A stretch of DNA of 64,000 nt from positions 13,440,210 through 13,504,209 of the forward strand of contig NC_066513.1 in the NCBI RefSeq assembly GCF_024679095.1, given 5' to 3'. This DNA comes from Eriocheir sinensis (taxonomy: Eukaryota > Arthropoda > Malacostraca > Decapoda > Varunidae). Both the position numbers and the translations under genes were made by a program. Below the pieces are notes generated by a model, which worked only from the letters and a program-made list of their open reading frames with translations, searched no databases and was not told the DNA's origin. This document shows positions 12,212 through 24,205 of the stretch, one piece after another. Each line of letters starts with the position of its first letter. Position 1 is the first letter of the stretch.

Positions 12212-12945
12212 ATGGAACCAAAATAGAAGGGAATAACGAGGACAATAACCGATAAGAATGAGAAAGAACAGGTTGGGAGACGAAGATAAGACGAAAGGTT
12301 AGATGTCTCGTTCAAAATTCCTCCCTGCGTGATTTCTTAAAGTTTCTCCTCATCAATTTCTTCACTCATTCTCCTTTTTGGTTCGCATTTCGATAAGTAA
12401 GAAGAAGAACAATACCTCGATGTTTATTTCCTATTCACATCACGACTTGACCTGAAAATTCTCTCTCTCTATATATAGATGCTTTTATCTTTTATTTCTT
12501 CATTCTGACATGTGTTACTGTTCTTATTTTAATGGCGAGTGCAAAAAATGGGAAACTTCAGATATATTAGTGGTGTCCAAATGTAGAATGTTCGGTATTT
12601 GAAAGCATATATAGCAATGCTCGGGTGATACTAAAGTTTATGGTAATTGATAAAATGTTGAGGAATGTTCGCTTGTGTTGCTTATAAGTATCTGGTGACT
12701 CTTGAAGTATGTGAGGATTACTTGTGAAGGATTGTGGTAAAGAAGAAGAAAAAAATATAAATGAAATAAATAAAATTGAAAATGAAAATAAAGATATAAA
12801 TAAATAAATAAATAAAATAAAACTCGAGTGGCAAGCAGGTCAGTGTGGAAGTGATGGATTAAAATTATAACAATGATGAGACTGATCGCTTCTTTTTTAT
12901 ATAGATTTAAACGCTTGAAGTAGTTATTTAAATAGCATACCAACG

Positions 12946-12948
<3 letters not shown>
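12210..12948. other. AT-rich sequence, no gene seen
   Basis: Mostly non-repetitive AT-rich DNA with a short (AAAT)n near 12795-12815. The frames here lack recognisable protein features. Confidence 0.4.

Positions 12949-12999
<51 letters not shown>
12949..12999. repeat. (AC)n microsatellite
   Basis: CA/AC dinucleotide of about 50 bp. Confidence 0.95.
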
Positions 13000-13000
<1 letters not shown>

Positions 13001-13199
13001 GTTTTGTAAAGGGCCAAACTTTAATTAATCTTATCAATGCAATGCTCTTCCTGGAGTTTGGTATGAGAACGAGGTTAATCGGAGTCTAACGTTGAAGTTG
13101 AAATGAAGGTGGAGGGAAAGGGGGTCGAACGAGGGTCTTCAGGAGAGCTTCGTGGCTGACAAGGGGGGAGACAATCCGTGTGGGGAGTGGTCTTTATAT

Positions 13200-13760
13200 T
13201 GTCTGTCTTTTTCTGTCTTCCGGTCTATATTTCTACCCTTCTGTCTGTTTTTTTTTATATCGGGTTTTCTGTTCTCTGCCTTTCTATGTATTCGTGTTTC
13301 CTTTCTGTTGCCTGGCTTTCTGTGTTCCCATGTTTTTTCTGACTGTTTCTAGCTTTCTGTGTCTGGCCTTCTGTTTCTGCCTTTCTATGTTTCCGTGTTA
13401 CCTTTCTGTTGCCTGGCTTTCTGTGTTTCTTTGTTTTTTTCTGGCTATGTTTCTACCTCTCTGTGTCTGGTTTTCTGTATCTGCCTTTCTATGTTTCCGT
13501 GTTACCTTTCTGTTGCCTGGCTTTCTGTGTTTCTTTGTTTTTTTCTGGCTATGTTTCTACCTTTCTGTGTGTGGTTTTCTGTATCTGCCTTTCCATGTTT
13601 CCGTGTTTCCTTTTTTGTGTCTGCCTTTCTGTGTTTCCATGTTTTCTTCATGTTTTCGTATTTCCTTTCTGGTGTCTGCTTTTCAATGTTTCCGTGTTTC
13701 TAAGTGTCTGCGTGTTTTACTGTTCTCCACCTTTCTATGTTTCCATGTTTCTCCTCCCCG
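13200..13760. repeat. TGT/TTC-rich tandem array, ~101-105-bp units
   Basis: TGCCTTTCTATGTTTCCGTG or close variants begin near 13278, 13379, 13482 and 13587, each followed by a CTTTCTGTTGCCTGGC or similar block. The Phe/Cys-rich frame is an artefact. Confidence 0.78.
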
Positions 13761-13975
13761 CCAAAGCATGCCTTCCAGATAACTCGGAGGGATGTGCATA
13801 ATTTTGCTCTTACCTCCTCGGCCTCGATTCCTTATTCGGCGCCGATGCTAATAACGGGCGATCCGATCCTCCGAGCCTGGGTGCCGGCGCCGGTCCTGTG
13901 GCCTGCGCCGAAATGACCGAGTGATGGGGAAGGTTACGAGGAGAGTAATGGAAGGGAAGGAGGTAGAAAGGGTTG
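13760..13975. other. Unique GC-richer island
   Basis: Contains CGGCGCCG-type words and no clear frame. No function can be assigned. Confidence 0.35.
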
Positions 13976-14006
13976 GATATTAGAGGTGCAGCATTCGATT
14001 ATCTTC

Positions 14007-14009
<3 letters not shown>

Positions 14010-14082
<73 letters not shown>

Positions 14083-14151
14083 TGTCTGTCTGTCTGTCTG
14101 TCTGTGTGTCTGTGTGTGTGTGTGTGTGTGTTTGATCAGTCTGTCTCTCAC

Positions 14152-14202
<51 letters not shown>
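14010..14202. repeat. (TG)n, (TCTG)n, (TG)n, spacer, (AC)n
   Basis: (TG)n 14010-14081, (TCTG)n to about 14105, (TG)n to 14131, then after about 22 bp (AC)n at 14154-14201. The TG and AC blocks are complementary arms of a potential long hairpin. Confidence 0.95.
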
Positions 14203-14205
<3 letters not shown>

Positions 14206-14219
14206 CTGCTTTTAAGTCC

Positions 14220-14460
14220 CATATTACTTGAGAGATGACGTTGCATTGGGTCCGTGTGTGTGTATGTGTGTGCGTGCAGGAAAACGTTCTAGTATTGGGG
14301 CGTGATTGAAAAGCCCGTTTCGCCTGATTTCGACTCGGGCTTGCAAGGGGAATTCAATCCTACCAATATATTCGGCCGTGGCAAGCAATCGAGGAACAGG
14401 ATTGCGAGAATATCCTGAGCGAAAGACGAACCGGAATGACATGTTTCTGAGAGCTCGGAA
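14220..14460. other. Unique island, no gene seen
   Basis: Balanced composition and short frames on both strands (for example 72 codons on the minus strand), none recognised. Confidence 0.35.
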
Positions 14461-14770
14461 TAAAAGAAAAGAAAATCATAAGAAAGATAATAGAAGTAAA
14501 GAAAGGAGGAAGGGATAATAAGGAAAGGAGAGAAATAAGGAACAAGAAAGGAAGGAATAAGAGGAAAGGAAAGAATGATAAGGAAAACAAAGAAATAATA
14601 AGGAAAGGAAAGGAATAATGGATAAAGCCTAATGAAGGGAAAAAAATAAAAATAAAAAGGAAAAAGGAAAGAAGAGGAGTAAGGATTAAGAAAGGAAAGA
14701 ATAATAAGAAAAAGAGTAAGAATAAAGAGTAAGGAAAGAAGGAATAAAAGAAAAGGAAAGGAATTAGAAG
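14460..14770. repeat. Purine tandem block (AAGGAAAG / AATAAGG words)
   Basis: Degenerate AAGGAAAGGAATAATAAGG-like repeats. No gene. Confidence 0.7.
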
Positions 14771-14873
14771 GTTTACGTGCGCCGAAACCGAACTCACCAG
14801 GTATCTTACGTAGGTGTTCCTGTACCTAATTACGGGGACAGGTATACGTTATTTACCTGGAGGAGGAGGTAAT

Positions 14874-14874
<1 letters not shown>

Positions 14875-14929
<55 letters not shown>
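14875..14929. repeat. (GA)n microsatellite
   Basis: Uninterrupted GA dinucleotide of about 54 bp, preceded by a short island with four AGGTA/ACCTG words. Confidence 0.95.
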
Positions 14930-14930
<1 letters not shown>

Positions 14931-14989
14931 CTTATCTCCCCCACTAATCGAAGATAGCACTAATAAACTCCGAAGTGCTTTGATGGCGG

Positions 14990-15091
14990 TATAGTGATTG
15001 CGCTGATAGTGACGATGGAAATACTGATGATAGTGATAGTGAAAGCTGCTGTGATGGTGATAACGATGGTGGTGATTATGATGACAGTAAC

Positions 15092-15126
<35 letters not shown>

Positions 15127-15420
15127 TAGTAGTAGTAGTTGTGATGATAGTAGTAATTGTGCAGGTCATAATGATAGTGGTAGTGATTGTAATGGTTAGG
15201 ATGGTAGTTGTAGTAGTGGCTGTTATGATAGTAGTAGTTGTTATAGTTGTTATGGTAGGGGTAGTAGTGATTCTGATGACAGTAACAGTAGTGGTTGTCA
15301 TAATAGTTGTTGTTGTGCTTGTATGAATCTCGTCGTAGTGGTTGTGATTATAGTAGTAGATGTAGTAGAGGTTGTAATGTTAGTTGTAGTAGTTGTTTCT
15401 GTGAGGGTATATATAGAAGT
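14990..15420. repeat. GAT/GTA-rich trinucleotide region
   Basis: (GTA)n at about 15088-15140 within a long stretch of GATGGT/GTAGT words. The Val- or Thr-rich frames are artefacts. Confidence 0.8.
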
Positions 15421-15715
15421 GGGGTGTGTAAGGGTCACACCAACACACCCACATTAGTAAGGGCGGGATGTCATCGAGAGAACACGTTAACTGATGATCT
15501 TGTGTCTCGTCGGGTCTCGCAGCAAAGGTCAGAGGTCAGGCGTGGGCGAGTAACGGTCTGGCTTGTTGTGGGTTGGCGCGGGGGTGGGGAGGCGGGAGTT
15601 GCGCAGAAGGCAGCCTCGTCATGTTGAAATAAAGGGTACATGCTCAGAAGACTTTAATGGAAAGGATCTACTGGGAAATCGAACGTGTCTTTTGCTTGTA
15701 CTAAGGAATCATGGG
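15420..15715. other. Unique island, no gene seen
   Basis: GC-balanced sequence with short frames on the plus strand, no recognised product. Confidence 0.35.
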
Positions 15716-15717
15716 TT

Positions 15718-15763
<46 letters not shown>

Positions 15764-16000
15764 AAGTAAAAGAACAGAAAATAACGGTAAAGAAAAGAAA
15801 ATTGAATAGAGCAGAAAAGACAAAATGAAGAGAAGAATAATGGAGGGAAAAGAGAATAACAAGAAAATGAAGAGCAGAAAAGAACAAAAAAGAAAAGAAA
15901 AGGAGAAAGAAAAGCAAAAAAAAAGAGAAGATGAGGAAAGAGAAGAGAAGGGAAAAGAGGAAAGAAGAGCAGAGAGAGAGAGAGAGAGAGAGAAGGTAGA
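15718..16000. repeat. (GT)n/(GA)n and polypurine tract
   Basis: (GT)n to 15732, (GA)n to 15760, then AAGAAAAG-rich purine DNA and a second (GA)n at about 15968-15992. Confidence 0.85.
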
Positions 16001-16109
16001 GAGAGTTGGCTTGGCACCTGTTTGAGCATGCAGGTGTTCCAGGGTTCGGTTCCACTTATGGCGCATCTGGGCGACTTTATGGCCGGTAATGACAGTTCAG
16101 AGCATTGGA

Positions 16110-16400
16110 AGGAGGAATAGAAAGAGGAGGAGGAGGAGGAGGAGGAAGGGTTGTAATATGAAATAGACAAGTTGGGGTAGAGGGAGGGGGAAGGTTATGT
16201 AAAACTAGTATAAAATGAAGGAGGAGGAGGAGGAGGAGGAGGAGATATGAATAATAAGAAAGTGTAAGTAGTTTTCACCGAGTCAAAGGAATATTCAGAT
16301 AGATAGAGAGAAGGTAGATAGATGGATAGACAGAGGGAGAGAGATAGAGACCAAAGAAGGAAAAAAAACCCAGGGTGGAAAGAAGATACGACTACGAAAG
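16110..16400. repeat. (GGA)n runs and GATA tract
   Basis: (GGA)n near 16120-16147 and 16218-16244, and GATAGATA words near 16300-16330. Confidence 0.7.
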
Positions 16401-16469
16401 GTGTAATAGAAGTAGATTAAAAGTAATAAGATGATGAAAAAAAATGAAAAAAGGAGAACAAGCAACATA

Positions 16470-17062
16470 ACCAGTAGTAGTAGTAGTAGTAGTAGTAGAA
16501 ATAGCAGTGTGAGAAATAATGCAAAAAATATGAGGAGGAAAAAGAGGAGTAGCAGGAGTGGGAAGATTATACTCGTTGCCTGGGTGATGATGAGGAGAAT
16601 GAGGAGGAGGAGGAGGAGGAGGAGGAGGAGGAGGAGGAGGAGGAGGAGGAGGAGGAGGAACGCAATAGCTGCTCGATACCCGAAGATTACGTGCAGGTGA
16701 CACTCAGGTGATGTAATTACCGGACTCACCTTCTGACCCCACCTGAGGGCCGCCCCATTACCTGCTGAGAGGGATCGGTGCTAGGAGGAGGAGGAGGAGG
16801 AAAAGAAGAAGAAGAAGAAGAAGAAGAAGAAGGAGGAGGAGGAGGAGAAAGAAGAGCAAGAAGAGGAGGTTGAGGAGGAGTAAAAGAAAAAAAAAGGAGG
16901 AGGAGGAGGAGAAAGAGAGTTCGAAGAAGACGACGACCAAGAAGGAGAAGAAGAAGAAGAAAAAGAAGAACAAGAACAAGAAGAACAAGAAGAAGAAGAA
17001 GAAGAAGAAGAAGAAGAACAAGAACAAGAATAACAAGACGAGGAGGCGGAGGAAAGAGGTAT
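16470..17062. repeat. (AGT)n, (GGA)n and (GAA)n trinucleotide arrays
   Basis: (AGT)n at 16472-16498, (GGA)n at 16597-16660, then mixed GGA/GAA repeats at 16783-17058. A short unique stretch with CAGGTGA and ACCTG words lies at about 16690-16775. Confidence 0.88.
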
Positions 17063-17284
17063 GAGTTGGTAACAGAGAGGCAGTTGGCTGATAACGAGGT
17101 TGGCTGCTTTCGCAATGTTACCTTTTCGCTCGGCGTGTTTGCGGCTTCAAGAACAGGTTAAAGCACTTGATCAACGCAGAGGCGGGGACGTTTAATGCAC
17201 TTCAATCTCAGTGACGACACGATATGGCACTTAAAACTACACTTATAAGTCAAGAGCAAGGCAAGTTGAATGTTAACCAGCACC

Positions 17285-17765
17285 TGAGCCGAACTTAAAG
17301 ATTATAGTCTTCGCATAACTACATCACCAGGAAGTTTGTTGCAGTAACCGATGGCTGTTCGTGATAAACTAATCCTTTGTGTATCTGTATTATGTCTATG
17401 TATTGTCTGTATTCTATTTATCGTGAACTGTGTCTAGCTTCGCGTGGCCTCGGAACTCAACCCTCGCTTTAGTTCAATCGATAGACTTATTTCTAGTTGA
17501 CGGGGAATTTGTAGGTCAAGTAACATGGGATGATCGACGTTATTGATCTACTTGAAAACCTCTATCGTCTCCCAATTGTCATCTCATTTCCAAGGTAGAT
17601 GGGCTGAGAAACTGGAGTCATCTTTCCCACGGCTTTCGTGCTCTCAACGATGGCAACAATGCTTCGAGGTGCACGGCTGTACTCGCTCGATAACCCGTGT
17701 CCTTAAGATAATTGGGAGGTCAGGACGGCGCTGCATATTTGAAGCGAGGCCTCATCTATGAATTA
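17285..17765 (-). pseudogene. LINE copy F: strongly decayed RT C-terminal relic
   Basis: No continuous frame survives. Minus-strand translation still aligns, block by block and with near-identical spacing, to copy A. Near 17755 RPRFKYAAPS matches the RPHLEYAVQF region, then PPNYLKD matches the SPNYRKD region. ERVQ is followed 42 residues later by IEVFK, with a stop and INNVDHP where intact copies have a YLN/NVDH block. Around 17310-17350 AIGYCNKLPGDVV matches the VVDHWNGLPPSVV region. At least three stops interrupt it. This is an old, inactive insertion, recognisable only by comparison with the younger copies in this window. The edges are approximate and no 3' tail could be placed. Confidence 0.7.
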
Positions 17766-18160
17766 TACGAGGAGGAAGAGCGGGAGGAATAAGAGAAAGA
17801 AGATACGAAGAAAATAGATAATAGGAATATGAAGAAGAAGAAGAAGGGGTCGCGGAGGGAAAAAAAAAGAGGAGAAAACGGAGGAGGAGGAGGAAAAGGA
17901 GAAGAAATGAATATATCACCAAACTCTACGATATTCTGCACAACACCACACCCTCCCACACCACCCTATACCATAACACGAGACCACACCATACCATACA
18001 CCACATCACATCATACCCATAACCTCCACGCTATTCTACACCACACCATACTCTCCTACACCTCACCCCACTACACCATAAGAAACAATACCACAGCATA
18101 CCAAACACCACATCATTCCACATCACATCACATCACCGCAGCTATTATCGAAGCGTGTTC
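17765..18160. repeat. Purine block then CCACACC-rich low-complexity DNA
   Basis: GAA/GGA-rich to about 17905. From 17940 to 18140 there are loose CCACA/CACCATA repeats. Confidence 0.65.
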
Positions 18161-18379
18161 CTCCTCCAGGATTTACATAACTCAATATTAACTTTTTTTT
18201 TCTCTCTCTCGGTTCTCTTCTTTGCCATACATGAAACCAAGCACCACCTCTCCTGCCTCTCTCTGCCCCTCCTTTCCTCCATCCGACCCCTCCATCTAGG
18301 CTCTTACATGTAACTGAGGAGGCAAAAAAAAAGGTCACTACTGAGGGAAGCGGGAGATACAGACAGACACACACACCTT

Positions 18380-18380
<1 letters not shown>
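18160..18380. other. CT-rich, no gene seen
   Basis: Pyrimidine-biased sequence without a supported feature. Confidence 0.35.

Positions 18381-18471
<91 letters not shown>
18381..18471. repeat. (AC)n microsatellite
   Basis: Uninterrupted AC dinucleotide of about 90 bp flanked by CAGACA words. A second short (CA)n plus A-run lies at 18590-18618. Confidence 0.96.
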
Positions 18472-18472
<1 letters not shown>

Positions 18473-18779
18473 TGACAGACAGACACAGACAGACAGACAT
18501 ACGATTACCTCCTGCACCTCCTCTCATTTCCTCTCCTGGTCTTCCTTTTCCTCTTTCTTCCTCCACCACTACCATTTCTGAATCCATAAACACACACACA
18601 CACACAAAAAAAAAAAAACGGGTGTCCATTTCTCGCGGAACAGACTTTTTCCTTCGCCCTCAGAGACTGGTGATTGGCAGTCGACCAGGCCAATCACAAT
18701 CAGAGTCGAACCTTTGTCGGGATGTGATTAGATGATCCCCGAGGTCGCCGGGAGTGATTTAGGAGGTCATTCGCTCTCC

Positions 18780-19020
18780 TCCTCCATCATGATCTCCTCC
18801 TCCTCCTTCTGCTCCTTCTTAATCCTCTTCTTCGTCATCTTCATCTTCTTCCTCCATCATGATCTCCTCCTCCTCCTGCTCCTTCGTCCTCCTCTTCTTC
18901 GTCGTCTTCTTCTTCTTCCTCCATCATGAGCTCCTCCTCCTTCTGCTCCTTCTTCCTCCTCTTCTTCCTCTTTTTCCTCTTCCTTTTTCTTCTCATCTTC
19001 TTCCTCCTCATTTCTATTCT
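18780..19020. repeat. CT-rich tandem repeat, ~69-bp unit
   Basis: CCTCCATCATGATCTCCTCC or variants start near 18780, 18850 and 18919, followed by TTCTTC-rich DNA. Confidence 0.7.
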
Positions 19021-19440
19021 CGTATATCTTGTTGCACTTCTTTTCTTGTTCCATTTTCGATTTCTTTTATGTTATTTTACTTATTTTCTTTCTTTTCTTT
19101 CTGTAATCTTATGTTCTTATGTTCTTATCTTGTAATCCTTCGTTTCTTGTTCCCTTTTCCGTTTTCTTCCATGTTATTTTATTATATTTCTCTTTTTGCT
19201 ATTTTCTCTATTTTTTTCTTTTTTCCAAGTTATTATTTTTGCTTTCTTGTTCTCGTTCTTGTACTTCACCTTTATCCCCGTCCTCCTCCTCCTCCTCCTC
19301 CTCCTGCATCACCTCATCTTCTACATCATATTTTTTTTTCCTTTATTATCATCTCCTTTTTCTTCCCTGTCGTGTACTCCTCCTCTTCCTAATCGAGTTT
19401 TGACATGTAGTTTTTTCACGTCCTCATAAGTCTTCCTCTA
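19020..19440. other. T-rich pyrimidine DNA, no gene seen
   Basis: Contains a short (CTC)n at about 19280-19303 and loose internal similarity (TTTCTTGTTCC words near 19045 and 19143). No gene. Confidence 0.45.
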
Positions 19441-19447
19441 TCCAGCC

Positions 19448-19451
<4 letters not shown>

Positions 19452-19480
<29 letters not shown>
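19452..19480. repeat. (TG)n microsatellite
   Basis: Short TG dinucleotide run. Confidence 0.9.
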
Positions 19481-19481
<1 letters not shown>

Positions 19482-19683
19482 TACCATTTGCTCTGGCCTG
19501 ATGGTGATGATGTGGTGGATAAGAAAGAACGGAGAATAAGAAGAGCAAAAAGAGAATGAGGGAGGAAGAGGAGGAGGACGATAAATGGGGAATGAGGAAG
19601 AAATGTCGCGGGTCAGTCCTGGAACGCTTGCAGAAGAGATCTCGAGTTTAGGAAAAATGTCGAGAATTATCAAGATACATATT

Positions 19684-19884
<201 letters not shown>

Positions 19885-20099
19885 TAAGGTCGTATGGTAA
19901 TAATTCTGGCTCTCCACGTAAACAGAATTCTTCCCTACATTCTTCCTCCTTCTTTTCCGCCACCTTTTCTTTTCTCTCTGCCCCGCGTGTCTTTATGTTT
20001 CATTCTCCCGCCACGTCCTGTCAGTCCTGGTTACCCTTTCTGCCTCGGCCATCTAATGCTTATGGAAATTTATTGCATATGTGAGGGGTGATGAAGAGA

Positions 20100-20360
20100 C
20101 TAGAGAAAGGGAGCGGGAGAGGAGAGGAGAGGAGAGGAGAGGAGAGGAGAGGAAAAAAAATGACAAGACAAGAAAAAAGATGGGAAAGAGACAGACACAG
20201 ACAAACAGACAGACAGAAACAGAGACACTTTAATACCTCCTGTTGCTCCTCCAATTTCTCCTCCTGTCTTTCTTTTCTTCCTTCCCTTCTGCCTCCTCTT
20301 CCTCTTCTGCTTCCTCTTCCTCCACCTTATCTTATTCTTGTTCTTCACGTTCCTGTACAT
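20100..20360. repeat. (GGAGA)n then CT-rich block
   Basis: (GGAGA)n at about 20115-20152, CAGACA words near 20190-20215, then a switch to CTCCT-rich DNA. It is a purine-to-pyrimidine strand switch. Confidence 0.75.
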
Positions 20361-20639
20361 ACAAGGACGACAATGTTTTTTTTTTCTTCCTTTTTCTTTT
20401 TCTTATTTTATACTTAACACTAAACCATCAACCGGGTGCAGCGATGTGCGAAGAGATGCAACATTCCTGACATTGGCACGAACATTTTTTTCAAAGTTGT
20501 TAGTCACTGAAATAAGCTTCCTGATGACGTGCAAAAGTAAAAATGAGTTGCTCGTTGATACGTAGCACATACATTACTTTATTTTTTATTTTTTATTACA
20601 TTTATTATTTAGCCACTCGATATTCATTCTTTTTTTGGC

Positions 20640-20930
20640 TTCGTTCTATTTTCTTTACAGGCGCAGCGGCTATCAGACTTTTTTGTTTTGGTTTATCCCC
20701 CTGAGCTGCTTCCTTTACCAGTTAAAAATTATTCCCGCGTTGATTAGCACGTATTTTAGTTTTATTTTATCACACACGTTATTTATCCATCCCAAATTAA
20801 CTTTTTTTTCGTCCTCTCCTATTTTCTTTACAGGAGCAGCGTCTTGCGGTCTTTTTATTTTATTTTTATTTTTCCCTTTGAGTTGCTTCCTTTACTTAAA
20901 AAAAATAAACCAGAGTGTCATAACCGTAAG
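20640..20930 (-). repeat. Two ~171-bp units of a dispersed repeat (family K)
   Basis: CTATTTTCTTTACAGG occurs at about 20647 and 20817, each followed by GCAGCG and then a TGAGYTGCTTCCTTTAC block. That last block is the reverse complement of a word in the copies at 26.2 and 46.4 kb, so these belong to the same dispersed family. CTTTACAG also looks like a splice acceptor, but two copies in a tandem repeat argue against an exon here. Confidence 0.5.
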
Positions 20931-20984
20931 AGTAAAAAAAAAGTGAAGTAACTAGGTCTTCTTATCTGTAAACCTATTGTGAGG

Positions 20985-21875
20985 TGACGTGAACTCTTTC
21001 CTTATCTTCTGCCTTGAGCATCACATAAATTCTTTTAACATTTCCTTTGCCAACGGTGTATTTGCAAAGCAGGGTGATAATGGGGGAGGGGGGGAAGTAG
21101 ATATCCGCATTCTTGTACGACTCTTATCTCATACAAGTTAAGTATATCCGCATAATTGACTGTCACCGTAGCAAGCAGCGTCCTTATAAGAAGAGTATGC
21201 ACACTTTCTGATACTGAAAAAAAAAAAAAAAATGAGTTCGTGAAAAAAAAAAGGAGTTTGTGGCTTTGCAAAGTCGTCATAATGGGATTTTGTTACGTTT
21301 AAGAATAAGGACCGTGAACTTTCTTATCTTCCACATGAACATAATACACATTCCTTTAATATTTCTTTGCCAACGGTGTATTTGTAAGGCAGGTTGATGG
21401 TGGGGGAAGGGGGAGGGGGGGGAGTAGATGTCCGCATTCTCGTACGACTCTTATCTCATGCAAGTTAAGTATATCCGCATAATTGACTGTCACCGTAGCA
21501 AGCAGCGTCCTCATAAGAAGAGTATGCACGCTTTCTGATACTGAAAAAAGAGGAGCTCGTGAAAAAAAAGGAGTTTGTGGCTTTGCAAAATCGTCATAAT
21601 GGGATCTTGTTACGTTTAAGAATAAGGACCGTGAACTTTCTTATCTTCCACATGAACATAATTCAAATTCCTTTAATATTTCTTTGCCAACGGTGTATTT
21701 GTAAGGCAGGTTGGTGGTGTGGAGAGGAAGGAGGGGGGGGGGGGGGGTAGTCCGCATCTTGTATCCTCTTATCTCATACAAGTTAAGTTTATCCGCATAA
21801 TTGACTGTCCCCGGAGCAAGCAGCCTCCTTATAAGAATATGCACGCTTTCTGATACTGCGAAAAAAAAGGAGTTC
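20985..21875. repeat. Tandem array, ~318-325-bp unit, 2.8 copies
   Basis: GTGAACT begins units near 20988, 21313 and 21631. Each unit holds TTTGCCAACGGTGTATTTG, a G-run of variable length, TATCCGCATAATTGACTGTC, a GCAAGCAGC word and CTTTCTGATACTG. Units 2 and 3 are very similar and unit 1 is slightly more diverged. Short minus-strand frames repeat between units and show no family hallmarks. Confidence 0.88.
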
Positions 21876-22199
21876 GTGTTTTCTTCTTTCCTCTCTCTCG
21901 TATCGGTGGAAGAGATCGGCGGAACGGAACACTCGCCAGGAGGGACGCCGAGCCACGCCAGGCCTTTGTGGTGGTGCTCCTCGTGTTCATGTTTCCAAGT
22001 TCTTATCGTCGCGTTTTCTCTTGTTTCTCGTGTTTCTTATCTCATGTTTCTTATCTCTTATTGTGTTCGGCTATTTTTTTTCGTCTTGTTTTTCTCTTGT
22101 AAGTTGTTTTTCATGGCGTTTGAACCTCGCCAGGACTTTCAGTATTTCTTTGTTGTATGTTATTTATTTATCTCTAACATTTTTCTGTTCTCCTTTATT

Positions 22200-22620
22200 C
22201 TTCTTTTCTTCTTTATGCTCCCTCCTTCTCCTCCTCTTCTTCCCCTTCCTCCTCTTCTTTCCTCGTCTTTTCTTCATTTCTCCTTTTTTGCTACTGTTCG
22301 TGTTCATCATCTTCAGTATTCTCTTATTCCCCTTTATGCTTCTTCTCTATGACCTCCCCTTCTTCCTCCTCCTCCTCCTCCTCCCATCATTCCTCTTCGT
22401 TTTTGCCATTTTCTTGTTTCCCGTAACTCGTGTTGTTTTTCTTCAACATTCTCTTACTCCCCTATATATTTCTTCTTTATGACCCCTCCCTCCTCTTATT
22501 TCTCCTCTTCCTTTCTCTTCGTCCCTTCATTGCTCCTTGTTTTTGCCATTTTCTTGTTTCCAGTAATGCGTGTTGTTCCTCTTCGTTCCCTGACTTTGCA
22601 AATTTTACAACTGTGGTATG
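22200..22620. repeat. CT-rich tandem repeat, 128-140-bp units
   Basis: CGTGTTNNTCNTCTTCNNNATTCTC-type segments recur at about 22301, 22429 and 22569, and TTTTTGCCATTTTCTTGTTTCC occurs twice. Confidence 0.65.
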
Positions 22621-22796
22621 GGGGATTTACTGAGCGTGGAGGGAGGGGCATAATGGGAGGAAATGATAGCCTGAATGGGAGGAGGAGGAGGAATAGGAGG
22701 AGAAGGAGGAAGAGGAAGAAGAAAGAAGGAGGAGGAGGAGGAGAAGAAAGGAGGAGGAGGAGGTGGGGTGAACAACGAAGTCAGCTTTTTATAACC

Positions 22797-23041
<245 letters not shown>

Positions 23042-23159
23042 CCCAACAATCCGTGTACATGTTTTTATCTTCCTCCTTTCATTGCCATTTTCTGCTCCGC
23101 CTCACCCTGATCTTCCTGCCCTTCCCTGACGTCACAAGCCCCGATAGCAAAGTCACTGA

Positions 23160-23640
23160 GCTCCACTTCCTTCCTCCCTCTCTCTTTCTGTGTATCTCTG
23201 CCTCTGTCTGTCTCTGTCTGTCTCTTTATCTGTGTGTCTGTCTCTGTGTATCTTTTTTTTCTTTTTCTCTTTCTTTCCTTTTCTCTATTACGCTTTCTTT
23301 CTCTATATCTATCTCTTTCTCATTTTTTTTCATATCTCTTGCCTTGTTTCTACCTGTAAACTGCTCCACTCACTTTCTCTTACTCCTTTCTCTTCTCTCT
23401 CTTTCTCTTTCTTCCACTTTTTTTCACATCTCTTCCCTTGTTTCTACCTGTAAACTACTCCACTCCCTTCCTCTTACACTTTTCTCTTGTCTCTTTCTTC
23501 CCCTCTTTTCATATCCCTTGCATTGTTTTCACCCTCAGACCCCCTTCATTAGCCTCTCTATAATCATTTCTGTGCACCTGGTTTCTCATCATCTCATCAT
23601 TACCTCACCCTTTTTAATTTCATCTATCCCTTTCTTCCTC
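23160..23640. repeat. CT-rich DNA with a ~93-bp duplication
   Basis: TGTTTCTACCTGTAAACT occurs near 23347 and 23440 within similar flanks. A third partial unit lies near 23520. Confidence 0.6.
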
Positions 23641-23859
23641 ATTTACTCACACAGACGCACACAAGGATTCTTTTTTTAGTCTATTTGCTTAATGAACCCT
23701 TTGATGAAGTCTCCCTGCCGTTTCACCATCCTTTACTTGCTATCTCATTCCCCTCCGTCTCACCTACCATCCATTCCATCCTCCTATCCTTCATCTCTCT
23801 CTCCAGCTCTCCCTTCATCCTCGGAGCAGTGGACTGAGCGAGGAACGGGAGATAGACAC

Positions 23860-24165
23860 GAGACAAAGTGACACAACAAGACCGGGAAAGGCAGATAGGG
23901 TTGGCAGGCGAGGCGGGCGTGCAGGGAGAAGTCGGAAAAGTTAGGAGAGAAAGGAAGAACCAGGAGGAGGAGGAGAAGGAGGAAAGACAGGAGGACCATA
24001 GTGGGGAGGGGAGGGAGAGCAGGCAGGGAGAAGTTGAAAAGTTAGGAGTGAGGAGAGGGAGAACCAGGAGGAGGAGGAGGAGGCAAAACAGGAAGAACCA
24101 TAATGGGATAAAGGGAGAGAGGGGGATAGATGTCTTATATAGATGCAGATACGGTACAAAAGAAC

Positions 24166-24205
<40 letters not shown>

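Noticed and set aside
16010..16065. tRNA or SINE B box (GGTTCGGTTCC)
   Set aside because: No matching A box or cloverleaf, and no second copy in the window.
19105..19132. LINE 3' tail made of GTTCTTAT octamers
   Set aside because: The octamer occurs twice, but no hairpin or LINE-like sequence precedes it and the region is T-rich, so chance is more likely.
20647..20840. Two exons marked by CTTTACAG acceptors
   Set aside because: The two sites are copies within a ~171-bp tandem duplication of a dispersed repeat, and no donor or frame follows.
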